A stretch of 64,000 nt of DNA from Drechslerella dactyloides (GCA_020064725.1 JAGTWJ010000017.1:1116001-1180000); one strand, 5' to 3'; positions 49,919 through 62,594 are shown, counted from the stretch's first letter. Program-made: numbers and translations. Notes: a model not told the origin generated them from the sequence alone.

Positions 49919-50675
49919 GGGTATGTATATTACCCTGTCGAAGTTTGTCATATTACGATGTTGATATTTTTTTCTGAGGGTAGACGTGGGCGTTCCGGCG
50001 AGATGGTGGTAATCGTAGGTTGGTTTGTTGGTTGTGGTATTTTTCAATCCACTCATTGTCGATATGTGTGGGTGGCTTGTGAGACCACTCGGTGTTAAAC
50101 CATCTTTTTCAAATTTACTTAAATTTCTATCTATTTCTTCTGATATTTTTGCTCTTCTTTCTCTCTTTTGTTCTATTTTGCAGACCACCGGTTACTACAA
50201 TCCTGTAGGCGAGTAAGCGTTGGCTATGCGGTTTATTCAATGAAACGTTTGTGTATCTTCAAATTATGATTACTCCACGGTCTCCCACTCTTAGTCTCGG
50301 GGCCAGTCCCACTCTCATAAAACGAATAACAATGAATACGGGCAATAGCAGCGTGAATGATATGTCAAAAACCTCGTACGGAACGCCGGAAAACACAAAG
50401 ATCAGTCTTGTAAATGCACAAACACCAGCATCTTCTATAATACAGCGCCTGATAACGCACACAATGATAAGCTGCAAGGTGGAACATGCTATTAATGGGA
50501 TGCCAGAGAGGAAGACTCGCTCAGCGCTGCGCTTACTATCATCCGCCCCAAATACTCGACTTGAAATCACTGATTAAGAACACGATACGTCTCTCGCCGC
50601 GCGAGACAGAGAGAAATGTGGAGAGAGAATGAAAAAGGATACAGGAAGGTAATGTGGTGTATTATTTCAGACCGG
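49919..50675. other. Convergent intergenic space
   Basis: Between the 3' ends of the Zn2Cys6 gene and the Nur1-like gene. AT-rich; frames at 50251-50577 on both strands lack motifs. Confidence 0.5.
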
Positions 50676-52191
50676 TCAGAAACCACGATCCCGCGTGGTT
50701 CTCTTCATCGGACTCCGAACACCGTAATCGACACCGCCGCCCCACACATTTCCGTTCTTCCCAGGCACCTTGCTGCCCATCGCGGGACTTGGGCGCGCGC
50801 TGCCACCTAGCGACGTGGTGCCTGTTGCAACTTTGCGCGCAGGCGTCATGAGGTCTGCCGTTGAGAAGCTTTTTCTCGACGAGGACACGCTCGACGAGGG
50901 AACGCCGAAGCTCCTCCTACCGGATGGAATGGAGTTTTCCCGAGCATGATGCTTCATAGCCTGCGTGTGAGCACTCGTCGGTGTGTGCGAGTACGCATCG
51001 CCGTTGGCTTCCGGCGTTGACTTCTTGAATCCCGCGAAGAGGCCGCCGGCGGCGCCTGGCGTCGTGTGGCGCGCGTAGACCGGATTCGGATGGGTGTGGA
51101 AGCCGGGCATGCGGACAGCTGGACTGGCGGTGACGGACCCGCCGTACTCCATGCTGGTTCCGCAGTCGCGCATGGGCACGTTGACGCGCGGGTTGACGAA
51201 TTTCTTCGTGTACTCGGTAAGCACCTGCGAGGAAATGTACTTTTCGTCCTGCGTCTGCGTGCGGAAGGCCTTGAAGAAGAGGTAGAGATAAACGGTGAGG
51301 AAGACGTTGATGAGGGTGATGTCCCAGATGACGGCCATGCGAGAGGCGGAGTAGGCGGTCGAGGCATTGGCGCTTGACGCGGAGGAGAGGGTGAGCAGGC
51401 CGTGGGTGAGCGCTGGCGGCGGGGTGTACGGGAGCAGGAGGAAGATGACGAGGGCGTGCAGCGGGGAGAAGTACGTTGACATGGCGAGGTTGAATTTCGT
51501 GGGGTCCCATTTTGCGACTTCCCAGACCTCGTCCTCGGTTACGCCGTCGTGGATGGGCGGAGCGGATGTGTACGGGAGGTTTGGGAAGAGCTGTTTGATG
51601 AGGCGGTAGGGCGAGGATTCGTTGGGGGAAGAGGAGACGCGGACGCGGCGGGCGGAGGGGGTCGGCGGGGCGTTGTGGACGGAGGACTCGAAGGTGCGGT
51701 ATTGCCGGGTGCGATTGAGGGCGTAGACGGAGTTGAAGAGCGCGAAGCCGAAGAGGAGATGGGCGAATATGTGCATCTGCGGGGAGAAGAAGGCATGTCA
51801 GTCATTGTTTTGATATCTCGTGATCAAGGGAGACACAGTGGACTATACGTACCACCCAGCCAAGTGCGCCGCTGCCAGTGTCGCTGTAATCGTGGCGAGG
51901 GTCGCGCAGGACGTCTTCGACGGCAGAAGAGCTGCCACGCCAGCCAAGCTTGGTGTTCGAGTTCGCGCGAGCAACCATCAGGAGAATGTTGAGGGCGATG
52001 CCAGCGGGAGCGGCAATGCTTTCGCCCAGACCCTCCCAGTCGTATGTCTCGAAGAGGAGCGAGACGGACAGAAGATTGTCCAGCGGGTTCAGGAAGGATG
52101 CTATCCGCTGACCGAAAGTCTGCCGGCGGACGAGACGGTGGCGACGAGAGGCGGAGTGCGCCGGCGGAGTGGCCATGTTGGAGGGAGGCAT
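50676..52191 (-). CDS. NUR1: Nuclear rim protein Nur1/Mug154-like
   Basis: Two minus-strand exons, 52191-51853 and 51776-50676, phase 0, give 479 residues. Nur1/Mug154 are inner-nuclear-membrane proteins tethering silent or rDNA chromatin to the envelope. Signatures seen: basic N-terminus RRHRLVRRQTFGQRIASFLNP, FETYDWEGLGESIAAPAGIALN, LLMVARANSNTK, a membrane segment HIFAHLLFGFALFNSVYAL, the RTRQYRTF motif, NLAMSTYFSPLHALVIFLLL and AVIWDITLINVFLTVYLYLF. The C-terminal 170 residues are Ser/Pro-rich and basic, with VPMRDCGTSMEYGG. The gene is divergent from the Dsc1-like gene (614 bp between starts). An in-frame ATG five codons later is an alternative start. Assigned from motif order. Confidence 0.87.
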
Positions 52192-52805
52192 CGTGAGTAT
52201 CGTGTAGGCAATGTTATTGTGATGTTGACAGTGGTGTTTGGGGAAGCGGCGTTCAGATCGTGGGCATTACTCGTGGAGTGCGTGGACAAAGGGAGGCGAC
52301 GATGGCAGAATCAGGAGCGCCCGGACGATGCGATTCGGAATCAGGCTTTCGAGGCGCGTGTCTTGCAGTCGGCGGGCGTCGCGTGGAGGAAGACGGTGGT
52401 GATGGTGTCGTGAGGGTGAAGTTGAAGTTGAGGTTGAAAGCAGAGTCGCGTGGCTTACTTAATCGGCCGCCGCCGCTTCTTTGTTGACGTGCCAACAGCC
52501 AAAGCCGCATCGACTGCACCTGCCCTTTTGCAACTGGCCACATCGCAGACACGACGCTAGAACACGGGCACGGACGGGTATAAAGACGACGACGAAGACT
52601 ACGGAGACGGTGAGTGGGCAGGAGCGTATCGACATCTGTCTCTGAGGGCATCCCGCTGACTTCCCGCGAGCCTGCAGTCATCTTGCGTAACCTTCGCTCC
52701 GGCACCCCTGCAGAAAAGGGCCCACCGGGACCGTCTACATGAGCCTGATCTCGACGCCGGGCACGATGCGGTAGCGCTCTACTCAGACGGCCGAAAGCTT
52801 GCAAG
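52192..52805. promoter_or_regulatory. Divergent promoter region, Nur1-like and Dsc1-like genes
   Basis: A 614-bp space between two starts pointing apart. GC-rich, no clear TATA. A long minus frame (52253-52903) runs through it and into the neighbour but has no motif and is probably spurious. Confidence 0.45.
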
Positions 52806-55383
52806 ATGGAGGCCTCTCGCCTCGTCCTCGCCGTCGTCATCCTTTTCCTCATCCTCTCTCCCGACAACTCCGGCAACATCTCATCCCGCGACTTCAGCAT
52901 CAAGGACCTCGTCGCGGAGGAAAAACGATGGCTCGGCGAGTTGCAGAACTCAACCTACGGCAATGTTGGCAACCTGACGGGCTTCGTCGAGACCGGCTGG
53001 TGGAGTCCCGAAGGCATGGGCTTGGTGCGCACTGCCGTCAGCGACATGGTCGATGACGTCTTCCACCGGGCGAGGACGGACCACCACCACCACCGTCACA
53101 ATAGGCTGGACATGCTGCCGGAGAACATACTGGAAGATACACCGATCAAGAAGAGGGACCTGGGAAGCCCAGCCATCATCCCAGATGACAGCCCGCCGCC
53201 AGTCGAGTATCGGCCGGTCGAGCCGAGCGGTATCAACCCGCTTGAGGGTCCGCTTTCCGACGCACCGATTTACAAGAACATCACGGGCATGCTCTCCGGC
53301 GACTGGAGTCGGATGGTGCTGCCCGAGCTCCACAGACCCGTGCTCAACGGAACCTATCAGCGCAATATCACGTACGAGAACGGCCGGTTCTGGATGCTCG
53401 TCAAAGAACGCCAGCCCAAGAAGCACTGGGAAGAGCTGCGAGATGTCGTTCAGACTGTCACCCTCACGATGGAGCTCTATAATGACCAAGGAGGGCAGCC
53501 AATTGACGTTCGGATGCACGGCGTGCATTTTGTTGAGTCAGGTCTGCTAGTCGGTGCCTCGAACAGCAACAAGTACGTACTTCTATAAACTTTCCGTATG
53601 GCGATTATATCTAGTCGGACAAAGGCTAACATGGTCGTGTACTAGGTTTGCCGGAATCTTTGGCCTCCCGCATTTGACACCGTCAAACCTGACCTACGGC
53701 CTCATCAAGAAACCCCTCAATGCGTCGCTCGCTGATCAGATCGATGAACACATGGAGTCCGGCGACGAATACCCGCCCTGGATCCCCGTGGACGAGCAAT
53801 ACATCGGCGCACCCCCGCTCCAATGCGAGTACATCGTCTATCTGCAAGTTCATCCGATAAAGATGCACCCAGACGTATCCTGGTTCGCCGCCCAGTCCCA
53901 GCAGTCGATCATCGACACCGTTGAACGCGAACTCCGCCATCGCACGGGCGAGTATGTACCCATCGCGCCGCCACCACTCGTCGGATCTGCGATTATCTAT
54001 TCGCCGGACTGCGCGTTCGTGCTGTCCACCGACACCGCGGCGGGGCTCAAACTTGAAGCGTACTTTGATCGCGTGTCCATGTTTGCGCTAAACGCGTGCT
54101 TGATCGTGGCGGCAGAGATCTATTTTATGATCCGACAGATGAAAGAGTCATCGACCCCGTCGACGCTGTCGCGGGTGTCGTTCTGGACGATTGGAATATT
54201 GTCCTTACTGGACGGATACGTTGTGATTATCTTCATCGTCACCGCGACACTCGTCGAGCGCAGTTCTCTCGCGCTGATATCTGCCGCGTTCTTCTGCACT
54301 GTCCTCGCGGGGTTCTTCGGTATCCGCTACATGCTCATGATCTATCGCGTGCAACTGCCGGAGCGGCAGGCGGCCCAGGCTACCTCCACACCGCAAACCC
54401 CGGCGGCGGCGGTAGCAGCAGCACAAGCCGCCGCCGCCCGCGCAGGAACGCTACCACTCCCCGTCACCGCTCCGACCAACCAGCCGGCGACTCCTACCAC
54501 ACCACCGTCAACCACGACCATCCGGCAGGACTTCTCATCCATCATCACCCGCTTCTACATGTTTCTCGTCATCACCGGCTTCCTGCTCATCTACAGCATC
54601 TCGCTTCCACTATTCATCCGCAATCTAATACAGAGGAGCGCGCTGTTTCTCTCGCTGTCGTTCTGGGTGCCGCAGATATACCGCAACACGTACCGCAACT
54701 GCCGTAAGGGGCTGAAGTGGGAGTTTGTCCTCGGCATGAGCGCGTGCCGGATCATTTCCGTGTGGTATTTTTACGGCTACGCTGACAACATTGCGTTTGC
54801 GAGACCCGTTCGCTGGATCTGCTGGGCGAGTGCCGGGTGGGTGTGGTGTCAGATTTGGATACTGGGCGTCCAGGAGATGCTGGGGCCGCGGTTCCTCGTT
54901 CCCGAAGGTCTCTTCCCGCCGGCGTATGATTACCACCCGGTACTGCCGCTTGATGATCTGGAAAGGGCGCTGGTGGGTGCCTCTGGCAGTCCCGTCAGTC
55001 CTACGATAGGGGGTGCGAGCAGCGGCGGCAGCAGCGGTGGTGTATCAAAGGGTAAAGGAATGCACCGGACATTCGACTGTGCGATATGCATGCAGAGCGT
55101 GGAGGTGCCGGTTGTACCGTCCAACGCGCAGAGTGGGGAAGGCAGCGGCGATGGGAAGGGCGTCGTCGGCGGCTTGTTGGGGCAGGGTGTGTATGTTGGA
55201 CGGAGGAGCTATATGGTTACGCCGTGCAGGCACGTGTTCCATTCGGGGTGCTTGGAGGGGTGGATGCGCGTGCGGCTACAGTGTCCGATTTGCAGGTACG
55301 CCAATCCACGTTCTTCTACCGTTTGAATATTATGTGGACGAGGCTAATGGTGTGGATTTAGGAATACGTTGCCGCCGATATGA
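52806..55383 (+). CDS. dscA: Dsc E3 ubiquitin ligase subunit 1 (Dsc1/DscA, RING)
   Basis: Three exons, 52806-53572, 53646-55295 and 55362-55383, give 812 residues. Dsc1 is the catalytic RING subunit of the Golgi Dsc E3 complex needed for SREBP (SrbA/Sre1) cleavage, and so for sterol and hypoxia adaptation. Seen in order: signal-anchor LVLAVVILFLILSPD, a lumenal region of about 400 residues with N-glycosylation sites (NSTY, NITY, NLTY), then a membrane cluster (FALNACLIVAAEIYFMIRQM, GYVVIIFIVTATLV, FYMFLVITGFLLIYSISLPL, LSFWVPQIYRNT). The C-terminal RING-H2 runs from about residue 731: CAIC...CRHVFHSGC...CPIC. The last exon supplies only the NTLPPI end after CPICR, matching the conserved family terminus. 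An Ala/Pro/Thr-rich loop sits at about 500-545. Confidence 0.95.
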
Positions 55384-55988
55384 TTGGGAATACCTCTTGT
55401 ACGATGAAGCCAGGGATGGACGTTCTTGGCTAACAGTTATGAAAAATGTTTACGGCGAGTGGATGGCATTTTCTTGTACTTGTTCTCGTTTTTTTGCTTT
55501 TCCTGCCTATACACATACCCATATATCTAGTGCGATCACAAGCATTGGAACGCAAACGTGGGAAGGCCACTGATGTCGTGGCCACCATCCACTTCAAAAA
55601 AAAGGTCTTCAACTCCCCAAAGGTGCAAGATAAGGCCGGCAATATATGGAATATGGACGAAACCGGGTTCATGATTGGAGTAACGGCGGATGCATCACCA
55701 TGTATGCTTTCGCTGCGATTCCAATCATAAATCCGGTTTCATCCATATTCCATGTGTTGCTGGCATTGTTTTACACATTTGGGGAGTGGACTGACAGTTT
55801 TCAAAGAAGTTGGTGGTGCTTGCAGGTGCTGTTTTGTTATGAGTTGCAATCGATATTCGTGGATGGTGCCCTCGGTGTTATTTCTCCTTGTTGTTTTGGC
55901 GATGCGCTGCTTGGGAAGGCTATGGATAGGGAGGGCACCATCGGTTTTTTTCAGAAGTATCAATCGACTCTCCAAACGGTATATGATG

Positions 55989-56167
55989 CCTTCCGAAAAT
56001 GTATGGAACGTGGGTGAGACTGATTTCCTGACCAGAGCAGCAGCAAAACCGAAAGCAGTACTTCTTAAATCCACGAGATTTACGAAGTTGTGTTTTCCGG
56101 TTTGGTACTGTTCTGGTGAGGAGGCTACTTCAGAAGTCTCATCCATATTCCATACGTTCTCGGAAGG
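55989..56167. repeat. Imperfect inverted repeat within the transposase relic
   Basis: Arms 55989-56016 and 56140-56167 (28 nt) match at 23 of 28 positions; all five differences are transitions. Both arms encode the SENVWN motif, one on each strand, so this is an inverted duplication of transposase sequence. Confidence 0.75.
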
Positions 56168-56266
56168 GATCTTGTACTTTTTGAGAGTTGATTGAAACTT
56201 TCGGAAAAAATCGATGGTTGCCTCTATATCTGTAGCCTTCCCAGGCTTTGCCTGAATACTGGCAGG

Positions 56267-56355
56267 CAGGTAGCTGTATCGCAATTGGGTAGCCATGTTT
56301 CTAGCTCAGTTGAGATGCTAGGAATCTTGTCACCCAATTGCGATGTAGCTGCCTG
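56267..56355. repeat. Imperfect inverted repeat, 24-nt arms
   Basis: Arms 56267-56290 and 56332-56355 match at 21 of 24 positions around a 41-nt spacer, with only transition differences. It marks another head-to-head junction of transposase fragments. Confidence 0.75.
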
Positions 56356-56580
56356 TCCGCCAGCCAGCTTGTCGGTGCTGCTTTGTTATGAGCTGTGGTT
56401 GATTTGTTCATGGATGGTGTCTTCGGTGTTATTTCTGTTCTTGTTTTGGCGATGTGCTGTTTGGGCTGACGGATGGCATTAAGAATACATGTGGGCGAGC
56501 AAGGCGGTCTACGCTTAGTTTTGGGATTTAATATCTGTCTCGATTGCGTGTAAGTTATAAGTGTCGGCGTCCTGTACATA

Positions 56581-58046
56581 GTAGACTACATCTAGATCTG
56601 GAAGTCCCTGAAGTCAACTTTAAACTCGTGTAACGAAAGCAGAGAGTAAATTGCCGTGTTGCCGCTGTTGTATTTTACGCCACAACACTGAACAACACAG
56701 AACTTGCATACGAGATAAATTCGCAACTTCAAGTCTGTAATGTGAAATGGCGTCGATTGTAATGTGCGTACGAGTCACACGCTATCGTCGAAATTCCCTG
56801 CATCACAAGACCGCTCTGCAAACGGCGTCCAGAGTCAGCCTCCGTCTTGCACCCCTTGCTGACGAAATCCTCGTCATGGTGGTGCAGGCGCTCAGCCAAG
56901 CTTTGTGACTTTGGTGGTCGCGCTCGGTTCAGGAGCGAATCAGATGAGTTTCAGGCGACCGAAAGCGGCAAACGGGCTAGACAAAAAACAAGGGCGAAGC
57001 CGATTGTGGTGGCCTTGCGGCGCATGAGAGAGGGGCTAGTACGACCAATTGTGAGTGCAAGGGTGGCCAACCCCTGGCTCACGCTTTCCTACTGGCTGAG
57101 CTTGCAGCGGAGCTGTGTTTACCTACATTACGTACTGGTATAGAGATGAAATGAATGATCCATCGAGCAATCTGATCTTCTTCTCTTCGTTCTTTAAATT
57201 TTCTTTCGTTTGTTTTGTGTACATTCTGTTGAAGGCTGGTGGTGGAGTCGAGTCTACGTGCTTGTTACATTTCGGACGCAGCTGTGCTGGGTCGTCGAGT
57301 ACTTTTTCATTCCTTTCTTCATTCCTTTCTTTCGAGCTGCGTTTTGTATTTTTTTGTTTTTTTTCTAATTCTTTTCGTTGGAGTCTGGACGTCACTGCTG
57401 TGCCGTGGTCTACGACGAACGGGACGTACGACGTTGGAGACGTTAATTCGGGCCCATCCAACGTTGTTGCAGGAAGCAGTGCTCCCTCTGCAACGTACGG
57501 AGGATAAATAGAGCAACATCGTCGCATTTCCGGGACGTCTGGGCCTCGTTGGAGTTAACGTTTTGCGTGTCGACGGACGGCACGGTCGACTTCGGTTTGT
57601 GGCGGGGTTCGCGACATTCTTTTCACCGGACGGCTGGATTCCTGATATATTCGCGGGCTGGTTCCCATCCATTGTTTTTGATCGATATCGATACGCACAC
57701 GCTCATTTCGACTGCTTGGTTTCTTTACTATTTATACAGCTTGGATATCGATAGCTGGGAGCTTGGGCTTTAGGTTAGCTGCGTGCAGTGAGCTTTGAGC
57801 TGTCGATTGGTCACGTTGCTGGTATATATCGATACGAGTATCACGCTGTGCGTCGAGACTGAGCTTACTGGACGATATCGCTCTCGCGGTTCTACAATTC
57901 TTCATATTCTATCGCGGGCACGATTTGCTTGGAAAGCTCCTCTATATCGACATAATCCGACGGATATATCGTCCAACAGCCTATTCGACGGGCGCATATA
58001 CACCCTATACATATAATACATTATACTATCAACAACCGCATCGACA
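56581..58046. other. Intergenic; no gene seen
   Basis: Frames at 56847-57143 and 57115-57773 have no recognisable feature; 57180-57370 is T-rich. The right part is the promoter and leader of the glycosyltransferase gene. Confidence 0.45.
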
Positions 58047-60464
58047 ATGGCGCGGTGGTCTCAAAAGACAAAACCAAACCTCTCCCTCCTCCTCCCGCCG
58101 CCGTTCCACCACCACTACCGCACCGATGCATCCTCGCCGGCGTCGACAACGACGTTGACACCGGGCACCGTCATCTTCGACGCCTCAGCCGCCTACACGC
58201 CCACCTCGCCGGCCAAACGCTTCATCTACCTGTCCACGTCGCCGCTGCCACCCACGCACGACCTACCCTACCCCGCGACCACACGCACCCGCGCCCGCCG
58301 ATGTCGCGGATGGACGCCGCTGCTGCTCTGGCTTGCCGGGACGGCAGTGATCGCGTCGTTCTGGGGGTGGAGCGGGTGGTGCAGCGGGTTTTCGTACAGC
58401 TCGACGACGCTGGCGGGGATCCTCGCCCCCTTTGGCGGGGTGCGCGGGTGGGTTACGGGTCATGCGGATACGTATGCGTCGCCGCCAGAGGTGCGCGTTA
58501 CGGGCAATGGGACGGGGTATACGGTGCGCATGCCGGCGGACGAGGAGGGCGTGTATCCGCTGCCTGGGACTATGTACGGTGGTTTATGCGCGGATGTGGA
58601 GCGGGTCAGCATGATGGCGGCGGAGACGCGGATGGGGCAGCCGATGCAGGCGCATCTGGCGTATTATACGCCAGATGAAGGGTATGAGGGTCTGACTACG
58701 GCGGGGAAGCGGAGCATGAGGCGGGGTGTCGGGGTTGCAGAAGAGGAAGAGATGGAAGAGTGTGCGCGGACGTTGACGTATGTGGTCGACGACGCGGAGG
58801 GGAAGGAGGGCGGCGTCGGGGCCGTGGTGATGGGGCTGTGGATGGCGTACGGGCTGTCCGTGAAGGAGGGCAGGGAGTTCTATGTCGAGCAGCGGCACGG
58901 CGGGTGGTGAGTACTCGACCCTCTACCTTCATACATGTATCCTCCTCCTGTGATACATCCCCTCAACGTGATGCAGGAGGTTCCCTGGGTTGCATTTTAT
59001 ATTTTATATGTCGATGGGGGTCCCCCTGCGTCTATTGAACTCGCCGGCGGGTATCGACTGTATTTTATATATCTCGATCTCCCCCTTACCCGCGAATGCA
59101 GTGCATATATCCGCGCGTGCTGACGAGTACTTTTATATAAAAAAACAGGATATACGGCGACATCCGCCGCTACCTCGCCATCCCGCCGCCGTCGACAGCG
59201 TGCGCCCCGCCGCCAATGTCCAGCCGGCTGCCCTGTCCGCGCAATACCGCACACAAGCTCATCACCCCCGCCACCTTCTCCTCGGCCTTCGGCCACGCCT
59301 TCGAGGAGGAGTTCGAGGACACCCGGGCGATGGAGGTCGCGCGACAGAGGCCCATCTTTGAGATGCTCCGCGCGGGCTTCGACGCTGTGCCCTTAGCGGC
59401 TGGCATCCGCGAGACGGTGCTGCAGCGGGTCGCGGCCATCGACGTCGTCGACAAGGACGTTGTGGCGGTCCAGATCCGTCGCGGGGATAGGAACGCGAAG
59501 GAGTGGCGGTACCATCAGGGATACGTTCCCGTGCAGCGGTTCATGGCCGTCAGCCGGAACGACACGACCGCGTACGCCGGCGGTAGCGGGGCTGGCGGTG
59601 GTGACGACAACTTTGACGACAAGGACGACGTCTGGCAAAAGGAGTATCTCCTGCCGGAATATCCTGAGGCGGATTCGCCGGTAAGAGTCATCGCGTCGGA
59701 TGCCTCGGATGTCTTTGAGCAGCGGGAGGTGAGAGAGTGCCTTGGGGGGGACTCCGTCCCCGGCGGGTGCGTGAAGGCCCAGGGAACCACGGCGGTGGGG
59801 ACACCGGGTGGGTTCTGGGCGGAGGACCTGGCGGGGCTCGATGCCGGGGAGCGGGGCGAGGTCGCCGGAGCTTATCTGGTCGACTTTGGCGTGCTGGTGG
59901 AGAGCATCGCGCGGGCGAGGGCCGGGTGGGCGGTGTGCGGGTTCGGCGGGGATATGTGCCGGATGCTGGCCGTGGGCATGGGGTGAGTACACCTTTCCTT
60001 CCTTCTTTCCTTATCTCCCCTCTTTTCCTTTTCGACCACTCTCGGCCGTCACGTACGCCATGCATGCATGCATCATACATAAGTACATACCTGCATGCAT
60101 ACAGAGAAACATACAGATGTTCAGACATACATACATACACAACATACATATCAGCTAGCCGGCCAGCTGTACGCGAGACAGCGAGGAAGGCAGACAGGCT
60201 AGCTAGTTCGTTCGACTAGCTAGCTCGTTAGCGAGCTATGTCTGGTATGCTTGTGCATGTATGTGTGAATGTATGTGTGCGTGTGCGTGTGCGAGTGCGA
60301 GCAAAGCAAGGCGTCAAGACGAAAAAGCGAGCGAGCGAGAGACATAAAGGTTGGACTTGCCTAGCTAATATCCCGTGTCATCCTTCAGCTGGGAAGCGGC
60401 AATCGAGAAGGGCCATTGGGTCAACGTTGACGGCGACTTCGACTGGTTCGGCATGCGGTGGTAA
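58047..60464 (+). CDS. Type II membrane glycosyltransferase, fucosyltransferase-like
   Basis: Three exons, 58047-58906, 59149-59982 and 60389-60464, joined in phase, give 589 residues. The order is a Pro/Ser/Thr-rich cytosolic N-terminus, a basic stretch RTRARRCRGW, one membrane anchor at about 89-108 (WTPLLLWLAGTAVIASFWGW), then a lumenal catalytic part. The motif VVAVQIRRGDRNAKEW (RRGD at 397-400) is the GDP-binding signature shared by GT23/GT11/GT65-type fucosyltransferases. Further matches are SPVRVIASDASDVFEQ and the C-terminal GWAVCGFGGDMCRMLAVGMG and GHWVNVDGDFDWFGMRW. It would act in the Golgi on glycans; exact donor and acceptor are not known. Introns are 242 and 406 nt, long for this window, the second filled with simple repeats. 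Confidence 0.7.
60061..60305 (+). repeat. Simple-repeat tract inside glycosyltransferase intron 2
   Basis: Runs of TGCA and ATAC tetramers (60061-60150) followed by a GTGT/GCGT-rich tract (about 60241-60305). All lie within the intron. Confidence 0.7.
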
Positions 60465-62577
60465 GAGGAAAGAGTTCTGCCTGGACGTGCGTATGTCTTG
60501 TCGCCGGCCGGCTTTCCTTTCCTTCCCCCCTTCGCCGTGCTGTCTATCGGCGTACGGTCGTCAGCTGGCTTGGGCTTGGCCGGTTGGCGATGGCTGGTTG
60601 GCATGCAGGCGAGCGAGAGGTCATGCTGCGGCATGCAGAAGGCAGCAGGCAGGCAGGCGGACGGACGGGCAAGCATCGGCATGAACGAACGCACCTACCA
60701 TGTCCTTTGCGTGACGGAGGGATTGGCCAGCAGCGAGAGCGACGAGCTGAGCTGTATGCATGCCCTCGAGACGAGGTTAGCTTGCTTGCTTGGTCGTCTA
60801 CCTACCTTCCTGCCTAACTGCTGGCTGGCTGGCGGCGAGAGCGAGGAGAAGGTGGTGAAGGAGCTAGTGGTGCATCCGGAAGACGGGCACGCAGGCCGAG
60901 ACATGAGCGAATGATATGACATGGCACGCGTACGGCGATGGTGGTGTGGAAGGATTGCCAGACATGACATGACATGGCAGAGTTCATGCATCCGGATGGA
61001 TTGGCTGTCGGCGGTCGAGGGGACGGGAAGAAAAAAAAAAAAGAGAAGAGAGGAGGTCCTCTCGGCGGCCTCACACTTGCTTCGTCCGGGTGCAGACCAC
61101 TGGATTGATGAATCGCAAAGTTAGCGGTGGTGTGCATGTACGGTACCGGGCTGGTTGGGGTTTCATGGCCAGGGCACGGAGTGCATCGTGATCATCTGGG
61201 TCTATGCATACATGCGCTGGCGGGTTTCTTTTTCTGGCGTTATTTCTATTTGGATTTGGATTACCTTCTTTTGAAATCCTTTTTTTCTCTTTCGTCATTT
61301 GCATTTTTGCCTCCTCCGGTCCGGACGTGCGAGGCGCGCATGCACTCATCAGCTCATGCTTGTCTGTTTGGTTGATTAAGTCTAGATCGATTCGCTTTTT
61401 CAGGTTTTTGCACGTCCAGCTCTTCAGCCTGGGCTGGCGGTTGGATGATAGGGATCGATCCTGTTTCTTGGATTTTGTTTCTTCCGGTGGCGGAGTTGTA
61501 TTGTAGCTAGCTATAGAGTGCAGTGTATACTACGTGACGTCCATTATATCGGTCGATTCCGGTAATTCAGATACTCTATGCGGATGTAAAGCTATATTTC
61601 TGCCAGATCCGTCCATCGCAGGCTGCAGTTTTGTCCACACATTGCAGCGGGCGTTTCAGCGGGCGTCTACTGAGCCTGCGCTCCGTCCAGTCGCTCTTCG
61701 ATCCTACTTGTCATCTACACGTGCCTGTGCTGGCATGTATACTTTGTTACTACGTGATATTATCGACACCGGTGGTCTACGGTCTACACGCCCGTCGTCG
61801 ACCGTCTGCAGCCGGCCGGCAAAATAGCATACAACGTATCAGTGTGTTTTACAATTTATGAAACAGCGACAGTTACAGTTACGTGGTGTCGCGTCCGTCT
61901 CGCGGCCCGCTGTCTGTCTCCCTGTCTGTCTGTTCTAGCTGTCAGGATGCGTACGTTCGTAACGTTTGCGCGTGGGTAATTGCGTGCTCGAATGGAATTC
62001 AATCTCGGCTGCTGGCCAGCCCGTAGGAATTAACATTTTTAATCGAATGGCGGTGAGGGAGTGAGTTTGGCGTTGTCGCTGTTGTATGGTGTTTCCGTAG
62101 CCGCAGCGCGAGGTTGCGGGTGGCCAATCAGGGCGCTTGCTCTTGCGAGTCCAGCCTGTCTCGCTTTCTGGCAAACACCTCTTTTTTTGGACTTTTGTTT
62201 CCTCGCGCGAGCGCTTTCGAGGTATGCTAAGTACGGAGTAAAGAGGTGCTAGCTATCTTGGAGCATTCGAGCTCCTTAGCTACTAGTGATGCATCAGTGC
62301 CTGCGTAAGGAGGTACTACTGCTAGTGCGGACGGAGTTGGCGTGTTCGAGGAGAAAAGATCGGATCAGGTACAGGCACGACGCCGCCTGTGTCAACTACT
62401 GTACTGTGCACGCGGTTGCTCCGGGAATTCAGGTCGAAAAAATTAGAAAAATGACCCTTCCGTCGTGACGGAACGGGGTCTAATTTCGTTCGAGCGATAC
62501 TGTACTATACTAGCTAGCGGTAACGTGCGATGACTCGAGCTCGTTCCTGAGGCTCGTTAGGGCGTGTACTTGGTAAT

Positions 62578-62594
62578 AGTAAGTAAGTAAGTAA
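62578..62594 (+). repeat. AAGT tetranucleotide microsatellite
   Basis: Just over four tandem AGTA units. Confidence 0.8.

Larger units (their letters stand above)
55540..56500. mobile_element. Degenerate, rearranged pogo/Fot1-like DDE transposase fragments
   Basis: Several pieces of the same transposase type are present in both orientations. Plus 55542-55715 reads KRGKATDVVATIHF then NIWNMDETGFMIG, the first catalytic Asp region of pogo/Fot1-type transposases. Minus 56296-56130 reads KPGKATDIEATIDFFRKF then SENVWNMDET. Plus 55985 onwards reads PSENVWNVGETDFL. No copy is complete, and the catalytic triad is not assembled in any frame. Two inverted arms confirm head-to-head arrangement: 55989-56016 with 56140-56167 and 56267-56290 with 56332-56355. 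The stretch 55820-55945 is also repeated with changes near 56375-56480. No terminal repeats or target duplication identified. Dead element. Confidence 0.75.

Noticed and set aside
51066..51377. Plus-strand frames within the Nur1-like gene
   Set aside because: Antisense of a clear two-exon gene with conserved motifs.
52253..52903. 216-codon minus frame overlapping the Dsc1 start
   Set aside because: Arg/Pro/Ser-rich, crosses the divergent promoter and the real Dsc1 first exon; a GC-driven shadow.
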